Source of the DNA: Marine Group II euryarchaeote MED-G33
GTDB lineage: Archaea; Thermoplasmatota; Poseidoniia; Poseidoniales; Thalassarchaeaceae
Length of the DNA: 10,591 bases
Assembly: GCA_949538655.1 (NCBI GenBank)
Contig: CATISE010000086.1
Coordinates: 1 to 10,591 of the forward strand
Direction: 5' to 3'
Shown piece after piece: positions 1 through 6,506 of the stretch. Every line of letters starts with the position of its first letter. Positions within the stretch are counted from its first letter, which is position 1. Below the pieces are notes generated by a model that searched no databases, was not told the origin of the DNA, and saw only the letters and a program-made list of their open reading frames with translations. The position numbers were made by a program, and so were the translations under genes.

Positions 1-1086
1 AGGATATCGGAATGTAACCGATTCAAACTCAATATCGGACTTCAACATCTCATCTTTATCTGGAGATATATCCCCCTCAGTCAACGATTGTGGTGTATTC
101 AAAACATCCAATACACGGGTGGATGATGCCATCGCTCGTTGGTACAGATCGAACGTTTCCCCCAACCGGGTTAGGGGCCACAGCAAACGCTGAGTCATGA
201 ATACTAGAACCGAATAAGCCCCTATGGCCATCTGGTCGTTTAATGTAAACCACCCACCCAACAACAAAGTCGCCGTAAAACCACACAAGATAGCCATTCG
301 GATCAAGGGTGTAAACGCCGCTGACAAACGAATCGCTTCACGATTTGCTTCACGATATTCAGTGCTCAATTCGTTGACGCGTTGGTACTCGCGCTCCTCT
401 GCTGTGAAAGATTGAATCGTCGACATCCCCGACAAATCATTCTCCAAAAGTGCATTCATCGCACCTGCCGCCCGCCGCACCTCAGAATAACGGGGCTCCA
501 AACTCCGTTGGTAACGAAAAGACCCCCATACGATTACAGGTATGGGCAACACTGCAAATAATGCAACCTCCCACGAAATAGCGAGGAACACAGCGCCAAC
601 CACAATCACCGTTGTCGAAACCTGTAACAGATCATTTGCACCCTTATCGAGAAACCGCTCTAATTGATTGATATCATCATTTAAGATGGCCAGAATATCT
701 CCTTTCTGCCTCTCATCAAACCAACCCATCCCTTGTTGTTGGACGTGATTGAATGTGTTCAACCTCAACTCATGCTGAACAGTTTGAGCAAGGTTCCTCC
801 ACAACACACCGTAGAAATATTCGAACAAAGACTCTAGACCCCATATCACAAATGTGACGGCCGACAATAGCAGAAGTTGATACCAAGGATCGACCAAGCC
901 ATATGAAGCGATGAAAGAATCTTGTTCCATTACAACAACATCAACGGCCAATCCAATCAATAACGGCGGCGCCAGATCCCAAATTTTGTTGGTCACTGAG
1001 CAAAATGTAGCCAGTCGTAAGGTACCTCGGTGAGACTGCATATGTTTCAGCAGTCGACGAAAGGGCCCCCCTTCAACCATGACCAT
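1..1086 (-). CDS. ABC exporter, membrane domain (partial, C-terminal ATPase cut by window edge)
   Basis: The reverse strand is open for 362 codons, from ATG at 1086 to the left edge. The protein resembles type I (MsbA/MdlB-like, ABCB) exporters, which fuse a six-helix membrane domain to an ATPase and move lipids, drugs or peptides out of the cytoplasm. Hydrophobic segments lie near residues 24-50, 68-92, 155-172, 173-190, 262-280 and 286-306. The loop GMGWFDERQKGDI (119-131) matches the first coupling-helix region (family pattern yFD...tGdi). AENDLSG-like text around 214-227 (LLENDLSGMSTIQSF) is the usual second coupling region. The window ends at FESVTFRYP (354-362), the A-loop that opens the nucleotide-binding domain, so Walker A, the signature and Walker B are not visible. 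A second ATG lies two codons inside (1080); neither has a clear SD. Substrate unknown; it could be half of a heterodimer. Confident of family, not of function. Confidence 0.9.
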   Translation of the reverse strand, partial: MVMVEGGPFRRLLKHMQSHRGTLRLATFCSVTNKIWDLAPPLLIGLAVDVVVMEQDSFIASYGLVDPWYQLLLLSAVTFVIWGLESLFEYFYGVLWRNLAQTVQHELRLNTFNHVQQQGMGWFDERQKGDILAILNDDINQLERFLDKGANDLLQVSTTVIVVGAVFLAISWEVALFAVLPIPVIVWGSFRYQRSLEPRYSEVRRAAGAMNALLENDLSGMSTIQSFTAEEREYQRVNELSTEYREANREAIRLSAAFTPLIRMAILCGFTATLLLGGWFTLNDQMAIGAYSVLVFMTQRLLWPLTRLGETFDLYQRAMASSTRVLDVLNTPQSLTEGDISPDKDEMLKSDIEFESVTFRYP

Positions 1087-1098
1087 TCCAGCGCCCCC

Positions 1099-1136
1099 CG
1101 ACCTAATATCATGCGGCCCAACGGTCTAATAGGTCG
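1099..1136. promoter_or_regulatory. Imperfect inverted repeat in divergent intergenic region, candidate operator or promoter pair
   Basis: Arms CGACCTAATA (1099-1108) and TAATAGGTCG (1127-1136) are reverse complements with one mismatch, separated by 18 nt. They fill much of the 73-bp gap between the divergent ABC exporter and zinc-ribbon genes. The A/T-rich halves of the arms (TAATA/TATTA) could serve as TATA-like elements for the two promoters, and the dyad could be a repressor site; both are inference. An 8-bp palindrome GGTCGACC (1132-1139) overlaps the right arm. Half-sites are about 28 bp apart, wider than many simple dimer operators. Confidence 0.35.
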
Positions 1137-1146
1137 ACCATATTGG

Positions 1147-1156
1147 GGGGAGTGAT
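1147..1156 (+). promoter_or_regulatory. Strong Shine-Dalgarno of the zinc-ribbon gene
   Basis: GGGGAGTGAT lies just before ATG 1160, with 7 nt between GGAG and the ATG. It matches the consensus GGAGGTGAT with one G missing. It fixes the start of the 99-residue protein and shows that the transcript has a leader, unlike the moeA and DUF805 genes here, which show no SD. Confidence 0.65.
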
Positions 1157-1159
1157 AGC

Positions 1160-1459
1160 ATGGCTCGCAAGGCAGCAGCACCCGGTGGCGGCAAGAAGAA
1201 ACGCCGTCGCAGAAAGATGAAACTCACCCTCAAATCTCGAGGGTTGAAGAAAGATCAGGGCTACACCGATAAAGTTGGATGGAGCACCGCCACTCAAAAC
1301 ACAGCACAAGATACAGGACCTGTCGAACCTCAAACCGTTCGACACCAATGCACATTTTGTGGAGCAGTCCTTCAGATTCCCAAACCAAAACGGTCCAGAT
1401 ACAAAGTAGAATGCGCTCATCCAGATTGTGATCACGTCGATGAAGTCGGTGCGCTTTGA
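1160..1459 (+). CDS. Small basic zinc-ribbon protein, function unknown
   Basis: A 99-residue protein with two visible parts. Residues 1-30 are very basic, including the run KKKRRRRK (12-19), and probably disordered. Residues 61-99 carry Cys64, Cys67, Cys85 and Cys90 (C-x2-C-x17-C-x4-C), a plausible single zinc ribbon; the stretch between the pairs is also basic (PKPKRSRYK). This points to binding of DNA, RNA or ribosomes, but no known family was recognised. The start is well supported: GGGGAGTGAT (1147-1156), close to the archaeal SD GGAGGTGAT, sits just before ATG 1160. The gene diverges from the ABC exporter and converges on the TSUP permease, leaving only 35 bp between stops, with no hairpin plus T-tract seen there. 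The overlapping minus-strand frame (1109-1483) is judged a shadow. Confident that it is a gene; the nucleic-acid role is inferred from charge and Cys pattern only. Confidence 0.8.
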   Translation: MARKAAAPGGGKKKRRRRKMKLTLKSRGLKKDQGYTDKVGWSTATQNTAQDTGPVEPQTVRHQCTFCGAVLQIPKPKRSRYKVECAHPDCDHVDEVGAL

Positions 1460-1494
1460 TAGGGTAGAGGCAAACCTTCTCACCGGTGCGCTAG

Positions 1495-2250
1495 TCAGAA
1501 TAACTCAACAACCCTTCTTGCCGCTGCGGCAATCAGGACGATTACGAGCAACTTTCGAACCATCTGTTGGGGCGCGATTTCAGCACCATATCTTGAACCC
1601 ATGAATCCACCCACGAGTACAGCGCCCGCGAATGGCAACAACACCTCGAAATCGAGAACCAATTGGTTGGAGAGGGCGGCACCACCCAATCCTGCAAGGG
1701 AATTTACCCAGATGAATAGCGCAGAAGTTGCTGCAGCCCCTTTCGGGGTGGCCCATTGTTTCAACAACAAAACAGGGGATAGGAAAATACCCCCACCCAC
1801 TCCAATAATCCCACTTACAAACCCGATTGACCCACCAACTGGTGCCGCGATTTTCCATTCAGGTATGCCCAACCCTTGGTTCTCAGATGTTCGAATAGAG
1901 AACAACCGCCAAGCTGCAGCGACCAAACAAATTGACAGTAAGAGATCGTAAATTGCACCATCCACCAACAGATATCCACCCAGCATGGCAAAAGGAATAC
2001 TTGCGACGATGAATGGAATTGTCAATTTGGGAATATGGTGCCCTGCACGTTGAAAATGCCAAAACGCGATTGCAGCAACCACCAAATTTAGACACCAGGC
2101 ATGCTGCTTTAGCCATGCAGATTCCATCACCCCATATGATGTCAAACTCAACACAGCGAGATAACCCGAGGCGCCACCATGCCCCACACTCGCGTAAAGC
2201 GCAGCCACACAAAAGAGTGCGACAACAATTGCACCCAACACTAAATCCAC
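1495..2250 (-). CDS. TSUP family permease (TauE/SafE type), probable organosulfur or anion transporter
   Basis: A 251-residue, almost wholly hydrophobic protein with about eight membrane segments (near 3-32, 48-67, 74-95, 98-117, 133-162, 172-196, 202-220, 231-248). It shows the two-fold internal repeat of TauE/SafE proteins: SVGHGGASGYLAVLSL (21-36) in the first half and SGIIGVGGGIFLSPVLLL (146-163) in the second. The length is normal for the family. Members move sulfite, sulfoacetate, taurine-related sulfonates or other small anions across the cytoplasmic membrane; the substrate cannot be read from sequence. The start is GTG at 2250. No ATG exists upstream in frame before a TGA, and no strong SD is seen. 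It diverges from moeA across 52 bp. A link between the permease and molybdenum enzymes such as sulfite oxidase is possible but unsupported beyond adjacency. Confidence 0.88.
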   Translation of the reverse strand: MDLVLGAIVVALFCVAALYASVGHGGASGYLAVLSLTSYGVMESAWLKQHAWCLNLVVAAIAFWHFQRAGHHIPKLTIPFIVASIPFAMLGGYLLVDGAIYDLLLSICLVAAAWRLFSIRTSENQGLGIPEWKIAAPVGGSIGFVSGIIGVGGGIFLSPVLLLKQWATPKGAAATSALFIWVNSLAGLGGAALSNQLVLDFEVLLPFAGAVLVGGFMGSRYGAEIAPQQMVRKLLVIVLIAAAARRVVELF

Positions 2251-2302
2251 AACGGGCCGCTTGCGCCGTCGAACTCAAACCCATCGTCACTATCGCCTCC
2301 TC

Positions 2303-3442
2303 ATGGAGACACTCGTCACCATCGAACGAGCCCTTGAAATCGTTCGAAAAACCCCACTCTCACTAGCCACAGAATGGGTGCCATTGACCGAGGCCCACCG
2401 GCGAATTCTATCTGAAGACCTACAATCAAAAGTCGACGATCCGGCGTTTGACAATTCTGCCATGGATGGTTGGGCGGTTCGGGGTGAGGATTCAAATCGA
2501 GAGGAAATCGGTGTGACGGCTGCAGGCGATCCTCCAGCACATATTGACTCTGGCCAAGCCATCAGAATCATGACAGGGGCGCCCATTCCAAAGGGTGCAG
2601 ACGCGATTGTCAAGGTCGAGGATGGGATCAACGGTAAAGCGCACACAAATTACATTCGTAAACAGGCAGAGAATTTACGCAAGGGTGAAACCGCCCTGCA
2701 CAAAGGGCAGTTGATGACACCCGCATCCATTTCCTTAGCAGCCACAATGGGCTACGATTCAATCCCAGTTCAAACCCGTCCCCGGATTGCAATTGTCAGT
2801 ACAGGGGATGAGTTGATCCGACCTGGACAACAATTGAAAGAGGGCCAAATCTACGAATCAAATTCATTCGGTTTATGTGCACTTTTGGAAAAAGTTGGTT
2901 GTATACCAGTACTTCACAATGTCGTTGAAGACGGCCCTGAGGGGTTGAGAAACGCACTCAATTCACTTGACTGCGACGCCATACTAACCAGCGGTGGGGT
3001 GAGTATGGGCGAATTCGACTACGTTCGGAAGTTAATGGAAGAGGAAGGAGATCTACATTTTTGGAAGGTTGCCATGAGGCCAGGCGGCCCCCCACTTTTC
3101 GGCACTTGGAATGACACACCACTATTCGGATTACCAGGGAACCCAGTAAGCAGCCACCTGGTATTCATGCTGCTTGTTGCACCGTGGTTGGCCCCTGAAA
3201 TTTCATTGGCCAAGAAAGTCCATGTCCGGATGAAAGACTCTGTCAAAGGTGCGCCGGGTAAAGTATGCCTCCGCCGCATCCAAATATTGACTGAAGGCGA
3301 CGAACTTGTCGCCACCACCCACACACACCAAGGGAGTGGAAACATCCACTCGATGGTCGCCCATAACGGAGTTACATACCTGCAACCAGACACCAATGCA
3401 GGTACTGGAAAAATCATCCAAGCTCTCTGGTTTAATGACTAG
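2303..3442 (+). CDS. moeA: Molybdopterin molybdenumtransferase MoeA
   Basis: MoeA inserts molybdate into adenylylated molybdopterin to finish the molybdenum cofactor (Moco) in the cytoplasm. From ATG 2303 the protein has 379 residues, close to the usual 390-410. Visible motifs are DNSAMDGWAV (50-59), IMTGAPIP (89-96), the MoCF-domain STGDEL (166-171) and SNS (186-188), TSGGVSMGEFDYV (229-241) and GLPGNPVSS (276-284). The C-terminal domain IV follows, with SGNIHSM (345-351). All expected domains are present. The frame is open upstream to a TTG at 2261, which would add 14 basic residues (MRRRTQTHRHYRLL). I prefer ATG 2303 because METLVTIERALEIV begins where family members begin. No SD precedes it, so a leaderless transcript is plausible. 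uvrA follows after 44 bp on the same strand. Some archaea carry MoeA paralogues for tungsten, so metal preference is uncertain. Confidence 0.95.
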   Translation: METLVTIERALEIVRKTPLSLATEWVPLTEAHRRILSEDLQSKVDDPAFDNSAMDGWAVRGEDSNREEIGVTAAGDPPAHIDSGQAIRIMTGAPIPKGADAIVKVEDGINGKAHTNYIRKQAENLRKGETALHKGQLMTPASISLAATMGYDSIPVQTRPRIAIVSTGDELIRPGQQLKEGQIYESNSFGLCALLEKVGCIPVLHNVVEDGPEGLRNALNSLDCDAILTSGGVSMGEFDYVRKLMEEEGDLHFWKVAMRPGGPPLFGTWNDTPLFGLPGNPVSSHLVFMLLVAPWLAPEISLAKKVHVRMKDSVKGAPGKVCLRRIQILTEGDELVATTHTHQGSGNIHSMVAHNGVTYLQPDTNAGTGKIIQALWFND

Positions 3443-3486
3443 GCGTTCTAACAATGATTCAAGAACAATCGCTGTGACGTGTAACC

Positions 3487-6447
3487 ATGCCGAAGGACGA
3501 CGGATGGATCGTAGTTCGCGGCGCCCGCACACATAATTTACAAAATGTAGACGTTGAAATCCCCAGGGGGAAGTTCGTCGTAGTCTCCGGCGTTTCTGGT
3601 TCAGGAAAATCCAGTCTAGCATTTGATACACTGTATGCCGAAGGTCAACGACGTTACGTTGAGAGTTTGAGCTCATATGCAAGGCAATTTCTTGGCCAGA
3701 TGAAGAAACCTGATTGTGATAGTATCGAAGGCTTGTCACCAGCCATTAGCATCGACCAGAAACAAGGCAGTCATAACCCACGCTCCACAGTTTCCACCGT
3801 TACAGAAATCATGGACTATCTGAGACTACTCTGGGCCAGAATAGGCCAACCACACTGTCCAGAATGTGGAATCGAGGTGGCCCGTAGAACCGTGCAGGAA
3901 ATCGTGGATGATGTGATGTGGAACTATGAGGGGCATGGAATTTCGGTGTGGTCTCCAACCATTCGTGATCGCAAAGGAACTCATGCCGACCTCTTCTCCA
4001 CCTTGGCAGAGCAAGGCTATCTCCATGGACGGATCAATGGCCGAGATGCGGAATTTGACAACCCTCCAACCCTCGAGAAGAACCTTCGTCACAATGTCGA
4101 TGTCCGCATTGATCGGATTCGATTGGACCGCAGTAACCGACAACGCCTGACAGAAGCGATTGAAGCGGCCCTACAATTGGGTGGAGGCGGCCTCGCAGTC
4201 GAATCCTTCGAGGCACCGAAAACAGGTACCAAACTTTCTGAAGGCTCGAAAGCAATGGAAACCGAAGTCGGTACAACGACTCCCTATTCAGAAGAATTTG
4301 CATGCCCAACCCATGGTGCTTTTTTACCAGAGATGAGTTCTAGAATTTTCTCTTTTAACAACCCGCTTGGTGCCTGCCCTGAGTGCCAGGGGTTGGGAGT
4401 TCAACGCCGATTCAGTCACGACTTGTGTATGGATGAAAGCGCAAGTATTGACGATGGATGCGTCTATCCATTCCGCAGATCAATGATGTCTGGGTGGTAC
4501 AAATCTCTCATGCGTCAAACATGTGCCCATTATGGAATAGACATCCACACCCCAATCCAAGATTTGGATGAAGACTCCCGTGACATTATTTTGTGGGGCA
4601 GCGGTTCTACTTCAATTCAATATGAGTTTTCGAGTAAAAAAGGCTCCTCATATCAAATGGTTCGGCCATGGGAAGGGGTATTTGCACGACTGGAGCGGAC
4701 CTTCACTGAAACCACCAGTGAGAGGACGCGAAACCGCCTCCTATCATACATGACAGACGAACCCTGCCTTTCTTGCAATGGCGCGAAACTCAACCCTGCA
4801 GTTCGGGGTGTAATTGTAGGGGGCACCAATCTACCAAGTTTCAACGGATCCAGCATTCTCGATTCTCTTGCCATTACTCAAATTTGGGCAACGGGTGAAG
4901 TTGACAAAGAGTTCTGGAATGAAATTGAGCGTGACCCCCCACTCCTTGATCACATCCGTCCACTGACTGAACGGGAGATGTTCATCGGTCGAGAAATCAT
5001 CAAAGAAATCGCCAACCGTTTGCGATTCCTTGCATTGGTCGGATTGGATTACCTCACACTAGATCGCCGAGCAAACACCCTCTCTGGGGGTGAGAGCCAA
5101 CGCATTCGGTTGGCCACACAAATTGGTACACGCCTAACCGGTGTCATGTATGTGCTCGATGAACCCAGTATTGGATTGCACAGCCGAGACAACGACCGCC
5201 TCCTCTCAACCCTTCGTGAATTGTGTGAACTGGGCAACACACTGATTGTTGTTGAACACGATGAAGCAACCCTCCGGCAAGCAGACTGGTTGGTTGACAT
5301 CGGACCCGGTGCTGGTAAAGCAGGGGGTCGAATCGTATCCAGTGGTTCCTTCAAGAAATTGTTACGAACCAAAGACAGTATAACAGGCGCATACCTTTCA
5401 GGACGATCATCAATACCAGTCCCTGAACAAAGAGTCGCCCCCACAGAAGCCACAATTCAAATCACGGGGGCTCGCCTGAACAATTTGCAAGAGATCGACA
5501 TCGACATTCCACTGGGTTGTATGGTCGCAGTCACAGGTGTGTCGGGGAGTGGAAAGAGCAGTCTGGTAACGGGAACACTTGCGCCTGCACTACAACGGGA
5601 CCTCAATGGGGCTGAAACTGCACCTGGCCCCATGCAGAGCATTACCGGGCACGAAGAATTGGACAAGACCATCGTCATCGACCAAGCCCCAATTGGGAGA
5701 ACACCCCGCTCCAATCCAGCCACCTATACCGGGGTATTCACACCCATTCGCGAATTGTTCTCCCAAACATCACTATCACGCGAACGTGGATATGCCCCCG
5801 GACACTTTTCATTCAACGTCAAGGGGGGCCGTTGTGAGGCCTGCAAAGGTGGCGGTTCGATTAAACTCGAGATGAATTTCCTACCAGATGTGTGGGTCAC
5901 CTGTGAGATATGCAAAGGCGCCCGTTACACACGAGAAACTCTTGAAGTGAGTTGGAAAGGAAGGACAATTTCAGACATTCTCCAAATGAGCGTGGCTGAG
6001 GGAGTAGACTTCTTTGCCAATCAACGAAAGATACACAGGATTTTGAAAACACTCGACGATGTTGGACTCGGTTACATACGCCTCGGCCAACCAGCCACCA
6101 CACTGTCTGGTGGCGAAGCTCAACGAGTGAAATTGGCAACCGAACTCCACCGACCCGCTCACCGACCCACTGTGTATATCCTCGACGAACCCACCACGGG
6201 ACTTTCCATGGCAGACGTCGATCAACTCATACAGGTTCTACTCAGAATTCGTGAAAATGGACACACAGTTGTCATCATTGAACACAATTTAGACGTCGCC
6301 AAATCTGCTGATTGGATTATCGATTTGGGCCCTGAGGGCGGCGATAACGGTGGCGGCGTTGTGGCAATCGGAACCCCCGAGGACGTCGCAAAAAATTCTG
6401 AGAGTTACACAGGACAATTCCTCTCCATGCAAATGAAGAACCGATGA
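3487..6447 (+). CDS. uvrA: Excinuclease ABC subunit A (UvrA)
   Basis: UvrA dimers scan DNA for bulky damage and load UvrB in nucleotide excision repair. At 986 residues it is slightly longer than E. coli UvrA (940). The first ATPase module has Walker A GVSGSGKSS (35-43), signature TLSGGESQR (531-539) and Walker B VLDEPSIGLH (556-565). The second has GVSGSGKSS (684-692), TLSGGEAQR (872-880) and ILDEPTTGL (898-906). Zinc sites are CPEC (124-127) with CLSC (427-430); C273-x2-H276 with CPEC (297-300); and CEAC (783-786) with CEIC (806-809), the last with the usual 19-residue spacing. Two oddities: the second zinc site has His in place of the more usual second Cys, and the second D-loop reads TTGLS where TTGLH is usual. 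ATG 3487 fits the normal N-terminus; no good SD precedes it. UvrABC is bacterial in origin and reached some archaea by transfer. No uvrB or uvrC lies in the window. Confidence 0.97.
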   Translation: MPKDDGWIVVRGARTHNLQNVDVEIPRGKFVVVSGVSGSGKSSLAFDTLYAEGQRRYVESLSSYARQFLGQMKKPDCDSIEGLSPAISIDQKQGSHNPRSTVSTVTEIMDYLRLLWARIGQPHCPECGIEVARRTVQEIVDDVMWNYEGHGISVWSPTIRDRKGTHADLFSTLAEQGYLHGRINGRDAEFDNPPTLEKNLRHNVDVRIDRIRLDRSNRQRLTEAIEAALQLGGGGLAVESFEAPKTGTKLSEGSKAMETEVGTTTPYSEEFACPTHGAFLPEMSSRIFSFNNPLGACPECQGLGVQRRFSHDLCMDESASIDDGCVYPFRRSMMSGWYKSLMRQTCAHYGIDIHTPIQDLDEDSRDIILWGSGSTSIQYEFSSKKGSSYQMVRPWEGVFARLERTFTETTSERTRNRLLSYMTDEPCLSCNGAKLNPAVRGVIVGGTNLPSFNGSSILDSLAITQIWATGEVDKEFWNEIERDPPLLDHIRPLTEREMFIGREIIKEIANRLRFLALVGLDYLTLDRRANTLSGGESQRIRLATQIGTRLTGVMYVLDEPSIGLHSRDNDRLLSTLRELCELGNTLIVVEHDEATLRQADWLVDIGPGAGKAGGRIVSSGSFKKLLRTKDSITGAYLSGRSSIPVPEQRVAPTEATIQITGARLNNLQEIDIDIPLGCMVAVTGVSGSGKSSLVTGTLAPALQRDLNGAETAPGPMQSITGHEELDKTIVIDQAPIGRTPRSNPATYTGVFTPIRELFSQTSLSRERGYAPGHFSFNVKGGRCEACKGGGSIKLEMNFLPDVWVTCEICKGARYTRETLEVSWKGRTISDILQMSVAEGVDFFANQRKIHRILKTLDDVGLGYIRLGQPATTLSGGEAQRVKLATELHRPAHRPTVYILDEPTTGLSMADVDQLIQVLLRIRENGHTVVIIEHNLDVAKSADWIIDLGPEGGDNGGGVVAIGTPEDVAKNSESYTGQFLSMQMKNR

Positions 6448-6484
6448 ACCCCTTCCGGTTTGTTCAAGGACGGTCATCAAAAGC

Positions 6485-6505
6485 CGCCTCCCCTAGGGGG
6501 AGGCG
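6485..6505 (+). promoter_or_regulatory. GC-rich hairpin masking the purSL Shine-Dalgarno
   Basis: CGCCTCCCC (6485-6493) and GGGGAGGCG (6497-6505) are perfect reverse complements around a 3-nt loop, TAG, giving a 9-bp stem with a single A-U pair. The right arm contains the SD core of purSL and ends one base before ATG 6507. If it forms in the mRNA it should hinder ribosome binding at that start. There is no downstream T-tract, so an intrinsic terminator is less likely. A slightly shifted pairing centred on CCCCTAGGGG is also possible. The pairing is seen in sequence; the regulatory role is inferred. Confidence 0.55.
6496..6503 (+). promoter_or_regulatory. Shine-Dalgarno deciding the purSL start
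   Basis: GGGGGAGG ends three bases before ATG 6507. This is a strong but closely spaced SD and favours 6507 over the in-frame ATG at 6444. All but its first base lies inside the right arm of the hairpin at 6485-6505. Confidence 0.5.
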
Positions 6506-6506
6506 T

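Noticed and set aside
1109..1483. 124-codon minus-strand frame opposite the zinc-ribbon gene
   Set aside because: It lies antisense to a gene with a good SD and a regular Cys pattern, has no SD and resembles no family.
2261..2302. Upstream TTG start for moeA
   Set aside because: TTG with no SD would add 14 His/Arg-rich residues absent from family members; ATG 2303 gives the normal N-terminus.
3445..3466. Weak inverted repeat GTTCT/AGAAC between moeA and uvrA as a terminator
   Set aside because: Only 5-bp arms around a 12-nt loop and no T-tract follows; expected by chance.
3203..3739. 178-codon minus-strand frame across the moeA-uvrA junction
   Set aside because: It is antisense to conserved MoeA and UvrA coding sequence; composition is typical of a shadow frame.
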